A DNA stretch of 30,990 nucleotides from Ruminococcaceae bacterium UBA1425 (GTDB lineage: Bacteria; Bacillota; Clostridia; Oscillospirales; Acutalibacteraceae): NCBI GenBank assembly GCA_002329365.1, contig DCUB01000062.1, positions 202 to 31,191 of the forward strand, given 5' to 3'. Shown one piece after another: positions 21,412 to 28,840 of this stretch. The position numbers and the translations under genes were made by a program. The notes beneath the pieces were generated by a model. That model was given only the letters and a program-made list of their open reading frames with translations, had not been told where the DNA came from and did no database searches. The first letter of the stretch is position 1. Every line of letters begins with the position of its first letter.

Positions 21412-21786
21412 ATGGCTATGCTTGAATCCGGGGAAATGTACCTTGAAACGATATATATCCTTTCACAAAAATCTTCTGCCGTGCGCGGAATCGATATCGG
21501 CGAATATATGGGCTATACCAAACCGTCCGTCAGCCGTGCTGTCAACCTTTTGAAAAAAGACGGACTTGTAGATACCGATAAGGAAGGACACATTATCCTC
21601 ACTGCCGAAGGAAAAGAAAAAGCAGTTAAAATATATGAGCGACATACGCTTCTTGCAAAATTGCTTGTGAATCTCGGCGTTGACGAAGAAACCGCAACAG
21701 AAGACGCCTGCCGCATTGAGCATTATCTCAGCGATAAGACTTTTGAAGCCATAAAAGCTCATGTAAAAAAGTACGGAACAAAATAA
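21412..21786 (+). CDS. DtxR-family iron-dependent repressor
   Basis: The 124-residue repressor has a winged helix (about 5-65; VRGIDIGEYMGYTKPSVSRAVNLLKKDG) and a dimerization/metal domain, without the SH3 domain of long DtxR proteins. Candidate metal ligands follow DtxR rather than MntR: M9 (EMYLETIY, where MntR has Asp), C100, E103 and H104 (DACRIEH) and H78. This points to Fe(II) sensing. I chose the ATG at 21412 because GGAGG lies 8 nt upstream; an upstream extension overlaps the promoter. It is divergent from the feo operon and very probably represses it through the GGTTAG palindromes. Confidence 0.92.
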   Translation: MAMLESGEMYLETIYILSQKSSAVRGIDIGEYMGYTKPSVSRAVNLLKKDGLVDTDKEGHIILTAEGKEKAVKIYERHTLLAKLLVNLGVDEETATEDACRIEHYLSDKTFEAIKAHVKKYGTK

Positions 21787-21791
21787 GTAAT

Positions 21792-21824
21792 GACGGCACG
21801 GTTGACCCGTGCCGTCGCTTTTTT
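21792..21824 (+). terminator. Terminator of the dtxR-like gene
   Basis: GACGGCACGG and CCGTGCCGTC form a perfect 10-bp stem with a 5-nt loop, followed by GCTTTTTT. Confidence 0.92.
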
Positions 21825-21843
21825 CCGAATGATTAAAATTTTA

Positions 21844-22215
21844 TCATACGAACACTACCTCGCTTTTGACGATTTCTTCCGCACGGTTGCAGATGGAATT
21901 CATTCGCCGAACCCACTCCATTTGATTATCTGCTTTAAGCCGCTCGGTAACATTTTCGTTTTCAGCCAGTTGTTTTACCAACTGAGAAAACATCTCTTCC
22001 GCTTGGCGGTCAATGCCTTCTATGTACTCGTTCATCTCGCCGGAAAGCATTAGTCCATCAAATACGGCTCTTTTTGATTTTCGGAGATAATCATAGTGCA
22101 TCCGCCCGAATCTGCCGATTTGAGGTGCTTCCGGCACTTTCAGACAGGGCAGATAATAATCGCCGACCAACTCATAATCCAACCCGTTTTTGTCATCGTG
22201 AATAAATCTTTTCAT
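21844..22215 (-). CDS. TnpV-family mobile element protein
   Basis: The 123-residue protein matches the TnpV family of Clostridia transposons (Tn4451 type). It has the DYYLPCLKVPEAPQIGRFGRMHYDYLRK start, an LMLSGEMNEYIEGIDRQAEEMF helix, and the hallmark ERLKADNQMEWVRRMNSI. The biochemical role of TnpV is unknown. An AGGAG site precedes the ATG. It lies 14 nt after the right-hand excisionase-like gene and forms a small operon with it, marking mobile-element sequence at the right end. Confidence 0.85.
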   Translation of the reverse strand: MKRFIHDDKNGLDYELVGDYYLPCLKVPEAPQIGRFGRMHYDYLRKSKRAVFDGLMLSGEMNEYIEGIDRQAEEMFSQLVKQLAENENVTERLKADNQMEWVRRMNSICNRAEEIVKSEVVFV

Positions 22216-22229
22216 ATTCTTTTCTCCTC

Positions 22230-22472
22230 TCAGTCGATTGTGTGTTTTAACTTGTTTTTGTATTTCCTATAGTGTTCACTCACAATATAATCGAAGGCAC
22301 ATTGCTTGGGAATGAATATCGTTGTGCGAACCATATAGTGCTTCACCAAGTTTTGATTTACGAGTTTTCGTGCTGTTGAATCGGCGATGCCGCCGAGCAA
22401 CTCACGAAACTGTACGAGAGTGAGAACATCGGGATAGGATGCAAATTTTGCTGTTAAATTTTCTCTTGTCAT
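22230..22472 (-). CDS. Excisionase-like helix-turn-helix protein (right copy)
   Basis: The 80-residue protein parallels the xis at 5526-5753: YPDVLTLVQFRELLGGIADSTARKLVNQN aligns with its helix-turn-helix, and IFIPKQCAFDYI with its wing. The C-terminus is basic (YRKYKNKLKHTID). I chose the ATG at 22472, with AAAGGTG upstream; a GTG at 22481 in frame overlaps that site. It is probably a DNA-binding directionality or regulatory protein acting at the right end. Two diverged copies on one island suggest a composite origin. Confidence 0.75.
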   Translation of the reverse strand: MTRENLTAKFASYPDVLTLVQFRELLGGIADSTARKLVNQNLVKHYMVRTTIFIPKQCAFDYIVSEHYRKYKNKLKHTID

Positions 22473-22522
22473 AAATATCACCTTTCAAAAATTATTGTCA
22501 ATGGCAGATGATATTTTGCTTG

Positions 22523-22552
22523 TTTTTTGAAAACGACCTCCAAACGACCTCC
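22523..22552 (+). repeat. Right-end ACGACCTCC repeat pair
   Basis: ACGACCTCC occurs at 22533-22541 and 22544-22552, preceded by TTTTTTGAAA. This matches the left-end pair over 20 bp, 3942-3961. Another GCGACCTCC lies near 22668-22676. The 22482-22717 stretch holds no gene, only this att-type sequence. Confidence 0.6.
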
Positions 22553-22717
22553 AAATTCCCGGAGATGGAGCAATTTCGGAAAAATCGTGCAATGTCAGTC
22601 GTAACAGACTTTTTGGGGATTTGATGCCGGAAAACGCCTTAAATACAGGGCTTTGCGAAGTTCTCTTGCGACCTCCAAACGGATATTCAAATCAATCATC
22701 TTCCGCTTGGCGCAAAA

Positions 22718-22774
22718 GACTCAAAATCCGGTGGTAGCGATACCGTGCGGGTTCGACCCCCGCCACCGGCACCA
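22718..22774 (+). pseudogene. 3' half of host tRNA-Leu(CAA) (right island junction)
   Basis: The sequence starts with the core GACTCAAAATC, completes the anticodon stem (TCCGG), and continues with a long variable arm, a T arm (GCGGGTTCGACCCCCGC), the acceptor strand CACCGGC and ACCA. Upstream bases do not form a tRNA 5' half. It pairs perfectly with the half at 3828-3868. It has no promoter. Confidence 0.88.
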
Positions 22775-22816
22775 AGCCCGAAACCTTTGTATATCAAGGG
22801 CTTCGGGCTTTTTCTT
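22775..22816 (+). terminator. Terminator of the host tRNA-Leu
   Basis: AGCCCGAAACCTT pairs with AAGGGCTTCGGGCT and is followed by TTTTT. It resembles the island tRNA terminator at 4106-4147. Confidence 0.88.
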
Positions 22817-22880
22817 TGTTTGTTTTGCGTTTATCCGCATTCGCTTCGTGAAAGCAAATCAATTATCGGTATGACAATAG

Positions 22881-22917
22881 AAAGGCTCCCGGAATCATAG
22901 ATTTCGGATGCCTTTTT
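22881..22917. terminator. Second hairpin terminator
   Basis: AAAGGC pairs with GCCTTT, with an inner imperfect stem (CGGAATC and GATTTCG), followed by TTTTT on +. No + strand gene ends here apart from the tRNA remnant. The rest of 22818-23172 has no clear gene. Confidence 0.5.
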
Positions 22918-22947
22918 CAATAATGTGCTTGTCCTTTCTTTTTGACA

Positions 22948-23021
22948 TAAAAACGCCCCGTTTTCTGAGCGTTTTCTGATTTTTATTTAGGTAGGCTTTA
23001 TGCAATTTACGCGCATAAAGC
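22948..23021 (-). terminator. Hairpins after the URO-D family gene
   Basis: GCTTTATGC and GCATAAAGC (22995-23003 and 23013-23021) form a perfect 9-bp stem. AAAACGC and GCGTTTT (22950-22975) form a second, followed on the minus strand by TTTTTATG. Either would end transcription from the gene at 23173. Confidence 0.55.
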
Positions 23022-23172
23022 TGTCAGCTTAACCTTCTGCCCCTGACCTCACCTGCACAATGGTTTTCATCAGTGTCAAAGTCAAAGACGCTGACCGTTA
23101 CTTCGCATTCTGCCGATTTGCTTCTGTCCTCCGAGATAACCGTAATTGCAGCCAATAATATGCTCAGCCCGC

Positions 23173-24240
23173 TTAATATCTGCCGAGGCGTTTTACAAGG
23201 TCGGATATCATGCGGAAATTTTCAAGGCTCACGGAGTTCGGTATGGAATGGTCGGAGGAAAAAATGTAGCCGCCGTCCTCCTTCATCGCGGGCACGACGC
23301 GCTCTATCTCTGAAAGAATCTCGTCCGGCTTATCCCAGAGCGCTGCGTTTACGCCTCCGTGAAAGGCTATCTTGTCGCCGAAGCGCTCTTTAAGCTCCAC
23401 GGGGTTCATTCCCGCCTTGACCTCCAGGGGATTCAGCATATCAACCCCGATTTCTATAAGGTCGGGTATTAACGGCTCTATATAGCCGCAGGAATGAAGC
23501 TCCGTAAACATGCCGCGCTCGTGCGCCCAGTCGCAGGCTTTTTTGTGGTAGGGCTTTAATATTTCGCGGTACATCTGCGGAGAGAAAAACGTCGTGTTTT
23601 TGTAGCCCATATCGTCGTACCAGTGGACGCAGTCGAATTCGTAGCCGGCGTCGAGCATTTTTTCGGCAAGCGCGAGGGTGACGTCGAGGAAGTGCCCGAG
23701 CATGTCCTTTATCCATTCGGGGTTCTCATACATTCCGATAAGCACGTTTTCCGTTCCCGCCATGTGCGAATGTGTTACGTCAAAGCCGAACCAAAGACCG
23801 AGCTGTACTATCTCGCCGTTTTTTCGCCACAGGGGATAATCTTTTTTCAGCCTGTCCCACGGGATGCGGTCGTCGTCCGCGGTCATCCTCGCTTTTGCCT
23901 CCTCCCAACGCTCCGGCGTGCTGTAATAGTAGTCAAGACATTCGGGCGTTGAGTCAAGCTCGCGGAAATCCTTGCGGGTGATTCCCCACTCCGTGGTGCT
24001 TATGCGGTAACGCTCTGTTTCCTCCAGCACCTTCCGCGGGTATCTCGGCGAGTTGTCGGTGCCTGCACGGATAATGCGGTCAAAGCCGAAATAATCCTCC
24101 CAGCTTGTGTTTTCGGGCATGCCTTCGGCGCGCCAGCGGCGGATTGTGCCGCCCCACGGGCTGTCAGCCATCAGTATTCTGTCAATCTCCCTGCGTTCGA
24201 TCGTGCGGATAAACCGCTCCCTGTTTGTAAGCCCCGCCAT
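23173..24240 (-). CDS. Uroporphyrinogen-decarboxylase-family protein, methyltransferase-like
   Basis: The 355-residue URO-D superfamily TIM barrel has a likely Zn site including H249 and C251 (FTELHSCGYIEPL). It also has HWYDDMGYKNTTFFSPQMYREIL (about 206-228) and KIAFHGGVNAALWDKPDEI, all like the corrinoid methyltransferase branch (MtaA/MtbA and relatives) rather than heme synthesis. Proteins of this branch move methyl groups or act on unknown methylated substrates. There is no corrinoid protein gene beside it, so the substrate is open. It is the first complete host gene right of the island and divergent from the glycosidase gene. Confidence 0.85.
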   Translation of the reverse strand: MAGLTNRERFIRTIERREIDRILMADSPWGGTIRRWRAEGMPENTSWEDYFGFDRIIRAGTDNSPRYPRKVLEETERYRISTTEWGITRKDFRELDSTPECLDYYYSTPERWEEAKARMTADDDRIPWDRLKKDYPLWRKNGEIVQLGLWFGFDVTHSHMAGTENVLIGMYENPEWIKDMLGHFLDVTLALAEKMLDAGYEFDCVHWYDDMGYKNTTFFSPQMYREILKPYHKKACDWAHERGMFTELHSCGYIEPLIPDLIEIGVDMLNPLEVKAGMNPVELKERFGDKIAFHGGVNAALWDKPDEILSEIERVVPAMKEDGGYIFSSDHSIPNSVSLENFRMISDLVKRLGRY

Positions 24241-24359
24241 ATGTTCAGCCCCTTTGAGTTTGTTTGTTTTAGTATATATTACCGGGAATTTTTAGTCAAT
24301 CGAATGTTTGTCAGCCTACTGTTCCGGTTTCCTGCCCGCAAAAGGTTATGCCGGCTCAC

Positions 24360-24388
24360 TTGACATGATGTGAGTATTGTGATAAAAC
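24360..24388 (+). promoter_or_regulatory. Promoter of a candidate structured RNA
   Basis: TTGACA (24360-24365), 17 nt, TAAAAC (24383-24388). It would start transcription near 24394, at the outer stem of the structure described next. Confidence 0.6.
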
Positions 24389-24391
24389 AAA

Positions 24392-24509
24392 TTAAGGCAC
24401 GCGCGGGAATTTTTTGTGATATCGCGCGCTTTGTCGTCCGGCGCTGCCTTAAATTTTAGATTAAAGAAAGGATTGCCCGACGGAAACCGCTTGCATTAAG
24501 CGGTTTTTT
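24392..24509 (+). ncRNA. Candidate structured RNA or leader attenuator
   Basis: The outer stem is TTAAGGCA (24392-24399) with TGCCTTAA (24445-24452). The inner stem is CGCGCG (24400-24405) with CGCGCG (24423-24428). A purine-rich single strand follows (AAAGAAAGGA), then a terminator hairpin AACCGCTT/AAGCGGTT (24485-24505) with six T. Promoter, folded body and terminator together would give an RNA of about 115 nt, either a small RNA or a riboswitch-like leader of the glycosidase gene. It matches no class I recognise. Confidence 0.45.
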
Positions 24510-24525
24510 GCCGTGACTGCGTATT

Positions 24526-26397
24526 ATGTATTCTGACGGATTTTCACCCCTCACCCAGGCGGATTTTATATCTGAAAGCGACTATAAGGCAGGCTCTTTT
24601 GACACGCCTGACCTCGGAATCACGTCGGCTGTCGCGGACGTGGGCGGCATACCGACGCTCATAATAAACGGCGAGCCTGTTTCCTCGGCGGCATATGTAA
24701 CATACTTTGACGAAAACAACTGTTATAAAAGCTTTGGCGACGCGGGCTACCGCATTTTTTCGGTGTGCATATCCTTCGGCGGACGGAGCATAAACACAAA
24801 ATCGGGCATCGCTCCTTTCAGCAAAGGTATATACGAATTAAAAGGCGCGCCAGATTATACAGTTATCGACGACGCTGTCCGGCGCGTGCTTGACGCCGTG
24901 CCCGAAGCGTTTGTTTTTCCGCGCGTCAATATTTCCATGCCGGAGTGGTGGGAGCGCGAAAACCCCGACGAGCTGAACATACTACCGGACGGCAGCACCT
25001 GCAGGGAGTCGCTGTACTCCGAAAAGTGGCGCAGGGACGCGGGCGAAATGCTTGCCGATTTTATAAGACATGTAAACAGCTCCCCTTACCGCTCCCGAAT
25101 CATCGGTTACCAGATTTCCGGCGGCTACACCGAGGAGTGGTTCCATTTTGACCTTAACGCCGGATATTGCAAAACAGCCCTCGGCGGCTTTTCTGAGTTT
25201 CTGAAAAGATTTTACCCCGACGAGAGCTACGAAGGGCTGCCCGATTTTTCGCTTTTTGACGGCGGCGACGTTGTAACGGACGCTCACCTTGTAAGGTTTA
25301 TAGAATACGCGAACTTTGCCGTTGCCGACGATGTTTCGTATCTGGCGGCGATTGTAAAGCGCGAAACGGGCAACAGGGTGATTGCAGGCTTCTTTTACGG
25401 CTATCTGCTTGAGATTTTAAACTCAAAATTCGGCACGCATATGCTAAGAAGGCTTCTTCGCGACGAAAATATCGACTTCTTCTGCTCGCCGAACTCATAC
25501 CTCGACATGCGCAGGACAGGCATAGACTGGGGAGAAATATCCGCTACCGCCTCAATGCGCCTGCACGGCAAGCTGTACATCTCGGAGTGCGACGTAAGAA
25601 CTTCGCTGACAAAATACATGAACGAATCGCGCCCCGGGTCGGACCCCCGAAACGTCTATTACTCCGTTCTCTGGAAGGGGCCCGATACGCTGTGGGAGTC
25701 CGTCATGCTTTTGCGGAAGACCTTTGCACGTCAGATAACAAACGGCAACGGCTTTTACTGGTTCGACATGTGGGGCGGCTGGTTCGAAGACGAATGGGTT
25801 ATGTCCGAGATGAAGTCCTTCAAGGCTGCCGCCGACTTGTCGCTTCGCTGCCCGGATCGCGGGAGCACGGCTCAGGTAGCGGCGTTTGTCGACGAAGCGT
25901 CTTACAAATATTTCAACCCGTCGTCGCCCATATGCAAGCTTGTGTATGATTCGCGCCTTCCCCTCGGTCTTTCAGGCGCGCCGTACGACGTGTATGAAAT
26001 AAGCGATTTTGAAAGGGTATATAAGAATTATAAAGCCGTCGTATTTATTACGCCGCTTAAAACGGATGATGTCGTCCGAGCCGAAATGCTTTGCTCGGAA
26101 AACAAAACTGCTTATCTTAACATGGGGGATACGTGCAGGCAGTTTACGACAGACGAGCTTCGCGCGCTTTATAAGCGCGGCGGCGTGCATATCCTGTGCG
26201 AAACGGACGACGCTGTTTTAGCTAACGAAAGCTTTGTCGCCCTTCACGCCGCGACGGCAGGCAGAAAAACAATCCGTCTTGACCGTAAAAGAACAGTCAC
26301 AAGGCTCGACGGCGGCGACTCCTTTGTGACGGATAACATAACATTTGACGCGCAGAAGTTTGAGACTGTAATATTCTGTCTTGACCTTTCATACTAA
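24526..26397 (+). CDS. GH42-like glycoside hydrolase
   Basis: The 623-residue protein has a TIM-barrel layout of clan GH-A, closest in look to beta-galactosidase family 42. The probable acid/base is in GYQISGGYTEEW (E203 or E204). The nucleophile is in LYISECDVRTS (E354). Substrate-site Trp-rich segments include MPEWWERENPDEL and NGFYWFDMWGGWF. From about residue 430 there is a Rossmann-like trimerization-type domain (AQVAAFVDEASYKY). There is no signal peptide, so it acts in the cytoplasm. The ATG at 24526 has no ribosome binding site and lies 17 nt after a terminator hairpin, an odd start. Substrate is unknown. Confidence 0.75.
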   Translation: MYSDGFSPLTQADFISESDYKAGSFDTPDLGITSAVADVGGIPTLIINGEPVSSAAYVTYFDENNCYKSFGDAGYRIFSVCISFGGRSINTKSGIAPFSKGIYELKGAPDYTVIDDAVRRVLDAVPEAFVFPRVNISMPEWWERENPDELNILPDGSTCRESLYSEKWRRDAGEMLADFIRHVNSSPYRSRIIGYQISGGYTEEWFHFDLNAGYCKTALGGFSEFLKRFYPDESYEGLPDFSLFDGGDVVTDAHLVRFIEYANFAVADDVSYLAAIVKRETGNRVIAGFFYGYLLEILNSKFGTHMLRRLLRDENIDFFCSPNSYLDMRRTGIDWGEISATASMRLHGKLYISECDVRTSLTKYMNESRPGSDPRNVYYSVLWKGPDTLWESVMLLRKTFARQITNGNGFYWFDMWGGWFEDEWVMSEMKSFKAAADLSLRCPDRGSTAQVAAFVDEASYKYFNPSSPICKLVYDSRLPLGLSGAPYDVYEISDFERVYKNYKAVVFITPLKTDDVVRAEMLCSENKTAYLNMGDTCRQFTTDELRALYKRGGVHILCETDDAVLANESFVALHAATAGRKTIRLDRKRTVTRLDGGDSFVTDNITFDAQKFETVIFCLDLSY

Positions 26398-26543
26398 TTC
26401 CAATTAAACCATCGCTAATACTTTTTTGTCTTATTTGCGTTCTGCTTCGTTTTCCTCCTCGCCATACGTCAGTATGGCTTAGTCGTCAGCCTTGCATAAC
26501 ACAAAAAATCCTCAAAAATTCTATCGCTATGTTTAAATGGAAT
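26397..26543. mobile_element. MITE-like inverted-repeat element
   Basis: ATTCCAATTAAAC at the left end and GTTTAAATGGAAT at the right end are near-perfect inverted repeats. A second inverted segment (ACTTTTTTGT and ACAAAAAATCCT) and a central palindrome CCATAC-N4-GTATGG also occur. It contains no gene. The left end overlaps the stop codon of the glycosidase gene. Form and size fit a miniature transposable element or a repeated extragenic palindrome. Confidence 0.5.
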
Positions 26544-26634
26544 CGGTATCAATATGACGTTATAAAAATATATCGGTGCCTGTTTGTGGTATAATATATG
26601 TTAAATTTGTTATAGCCGAAAGAAACGGTGAAAA

Positions 26635-27663
26635 ATGGAAACAAAGCTTTACAATATATCCTCCGCCGACGACGCGTGTCAGCTTGCGGAGGTTGCCTCT
26701 ATACTGCGCTCGGGCGGGCTTGTGGGAATCCCTACCGAAACGGTTTACGGGCTTGCCGCAAACGCTCTCGACGCGCAGGCTGTAAGAAAAATCTTCATAG
26801 CGAAGGGCAGGCCGCAGGACAACCCGCTCATAGTCCACATAAGCAGCATTGAGGAGCTGTACGCGCTGGCGGAAGAAATACCCGAAAAAGCATTGTTTCT
26901 TGCAAACGCCTTCTGGCCCGGTCCTTTGACAATGGTCTTGAAAAAATCGCCGGCCGTTCCCGACGAGGTGACCTGCTCGCTGCCGTCTGTGGCTGTGCGT
27001 ATGCCATCGCATAAAATTGCCAATGCTATAATAAAGGCTGCCGGTCTGCCGCTTGCCGCGCCCTCCGCGAATCTTTCGGGCAAGCCGAGCCCGACCACCG
27101 CCGCGCACGTCATGCACGACATGAACGGCAAAATCGAGGCTGTTGTAGACGGCGGTGAATGCGAGGTGGGCGTGGAGTCAACAGTAATCACTCTATGCAC
27201 CGAGCCGCCTGTGCTGCTCCGCCCGGGAGCCGTAACTCTGCGGCAGCTTAAGGAGGTCATAGGCGATGTGGCGGCTGACCCGTCTATATTTTCAAAGCCC
27301 GGCGCCGAATTAAAGCCGTCTTCGCCCGGAATGAAGTACAAACACTATTCGCCCGACGCCGAGGTCATAATAGTAAAGGGAGAGCTTCCGGCGTTTGAGG
27401 CTCTTGCACGAGCCGCGGGCGAAGACGCCGCCGTGCTTTGCTTCGACGGCGAGGAAAAGCTCTTTCCGGGCATGACAGTTTTCAGCTTCGGAGCCGAGGA
27501 CGACGTTTCGGCGCAGGCGCACAGGCTTTTTTCCATACTTCGCAGGGCGGACGAGCTTAAGGTCAAAAGGCTTTTTGTACGATATCCCGGCACCGACGGC
27601 GTTGGCATGGCTGTTTACAACAGGCTGCTTCGTGCCGCCGCTTTCAGGGTAGTTGAGGTGTAG
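26635..27663 (+). CDS. tsaC: Threonylcarbamoyl-AMP synthase (Sua5 type)
   Basis: The 342-residue protein makes threonylcarbamoyl-AMP from Thr, bicarbonate and ATP, the first step of t6A modification of ANN-decoding tRNAs. The YrdC domain (about 10-200) has GIPTETVYGLAANA (32-45), KGRPQDNPLIVHI (58-70), PSANLSGKPSPT and the C-terminal edge LLRPGAVT. The Sua5 domain follows (about 215-342), beginning SSPGMKYKHYSPDAEVIIV. It is first in a + strand run with coaE. A TATAAT at 26590-26595 may be its -10 box. Confidence 0.95.
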   Translation: METKLYNISSADDACQLAEVASILRSGGLVGIPTETVYGLAANALDAQAVRKIFIAKGRPQDNPLIVHISSIEELYALAEEIPEKALFLANAFWPGPLTMVLKKSPAVPDEVTCSLPSVAVRMPSHKIANAIIKAAGLPLAAPSANLSGKPSPTTAAHVMHDMNGKIEAVVDGGECEVGVESTVITLCTEPPVLLRPGAVTLRQLKEVIGDVAADPSIFSKPGAELKPSSPGMKYKHYSPDAEVIIVKGELPAFEALARAAGEDAAVLCFDGEEKLFPGMTVFSFGAEDDVSAQAHRLFSILRRADELKVKRLFVRYPGTDGVGMAVYNRLLRAAAFRVVEV

Positions 27664-27665
27664 CT

Positions 27666-28277
27666 ATGTTCGTTATAGGGCTTACGGGTCCCACCGGCGC
27701 GGGCAAATCGACCGTGTCGCGCGCGCTGTCGGCGCACGGATTTTATGTTGCCGACGGCGACGCTTACGCGCGGCTTGTCACAGCCGCCGGCTCGCCTGTC
27801 TTAAAAGAGCTCGCAAATGCCTTCGGCGACGATATCATATTGCCGTCGGGCGGGCTTGACCGCCGTCTGCTTGCCTCCCGCGCCTTTTCGTCGCCCGAAA
27901 AAACGGAGCTGTTAAACTCCATAACACACCCGGCTATAACCGAACGGATATTTTCTGACATAAAAAGGGCTGAACGCGACGGCTTTGATACTGCCGTAAT
28001 AGACGCGGCGGCGCTTATCGAAAGCGGCATAGCCGAAAAATGCGACCTGCTTGCCGTCGTCACCGCTCCGCCGGAAATAAGGCTTGAACGGATACTTTCC
28101 CGTGACGGAATGTCGCGCGCGGACGCGCTGCGGCGCATGGAAGCCCAGAAAAACGAGGAATACTATAAGGAATTTGCCGATATTATTATCAGGAGCTATC
28201 CGCCGTATTCTCTTGAAAGCGAGCTTTCAAGGCTGTATGAGGCAGCCGAAAGGAAACGGGATGAAGCAGCGAAATAA
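27666..28277 (+). CDS. coaE: Dephospho-CoA kinase
   Basis: The 203-residue P-loop kinase has Walker A GLTGPTGAGKST (5-16), DGDAYARLVTAAGSP for substrate binding, and the lid/arginine region RLERILSRDGMSRADALRRMEAQ. It performs the last step of CoA synthesis, phosphorylation of dephospho-CoA. The ribosome binding site GAGGTG overlaps the tsaC stop codon, so the two genes are coupled. It ends inside the start of the lytic transglycosylase gene. Confidence 0.95.
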   Translation: MFVIGLTGPTGAGKSTVSRALSAHGFYVADGDAYARLVTAAGSPVLKELANAFGDDIILPSGGLDRRLLASRAFSSPEKTELLNSITHPAITERIFSDIKRAERDGFDTAVIDAAALIESGIAEKCDLLAVVTAPPEIRLERILSRDGMSRADALRRMEAQKNEEYYKEFADIIIRSYPPYSLESELSRLYEAAERKRDEAAK

Positions 28278-28827
28278 ACAAAAACATCAAAACAGGCTTT
28301 ATGTGCTTCTGTTCGTCGCCGCGGTGGCTGTTATGGCGGCAGTCACGAGCGTCAGCGTCATGAAGGTTCTCTACCCGATGAAATACACCGATTATGTCGT
28401 AAAATACAGCGAGCTGTACGGAGTGGATGCGGAGCTTATTTACGCCGTTATCAATACCGAAAGCTCCTTTAATCCCGAAGCTGTCTCGGACGTCGGCGCC
28501 CTGGGGCTGATGCAGATAATGCCCGACACGCTTGACTGGATTTGCACAAAAACGGGCGAAAAGCTCGAGTTTGAAAGCCTGAAAGACCCCGAGATTTCCG
28601 TCCGCTGCGGAACATATCTGCTAAGCTGCCTGCTCGACGAATTCGAAAACGACGAAACGGCGCTCGCGGCATACCACGCGGGCAGGGGAAGGGTGAACAA
28701 CTGGCTTTCGGACGGCGACGTTTCAAGCGACGGAAAAACACTTGACAGAATCCCCTACCGCGACACGGCGCACTATGTAAGCAAGGTCATGAGAGCTAAA
28801 AACATATACGTTAATCTATATGACTGA
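28261..28827 (+). CDS. Membrane-anchored lytic transglycosylase (SLT domain)
   Basis: The 188-residue protein has a basic N-terminus, one membrane segment (about 13-37) and an SLT domain (about 45-170). The catalytic Glu is E67 in YAVINTESSFNPEAVS. Further motifs are GALGLMQIMPDT (79-90) and AAYHAGRGRVNNWL. It cleaves peptidoglycan glycan strands outside the membrane. The ATG at 28261 lies within the end of coaE (17-nt overlap) with AGGAAAC upstream. This tsaC-coaE-SLT order is common in Clostridia. Confidence 0.93.
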   Translation: MKQRNKQKHQNRLYVLLFVAAVAVMAAVTSVSVMKVLYPMKYTDYVVKYSELYGVDAELIYAVINTESSFNPEAVSDVGALGLMQIMPDTLDWICTKTGEKLEFESLKDPEISVRCGTYLLSCLLDEFENDETALAAYHAGRGRVNNWLSDGDVSSDGKTLDRIPYRDTAHYVSKVMRAKNIYVNLYD

Positions 28828-28840
28828 AAGGACGAATAAA

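Noticed and set aside
22653..22874. Frame across the right junction
   Set aside because: It reads the tRNA 3' half and terminator; not a gene.
23025..23172. Short minus-strand reading with a hydrophobic stretch and then DFDTDENHCAGEV, after the URO-D family gene
   Set aside because: No good start codon or ribosome binding site; it may be a gene remnant, but the evidence is too thin to call.
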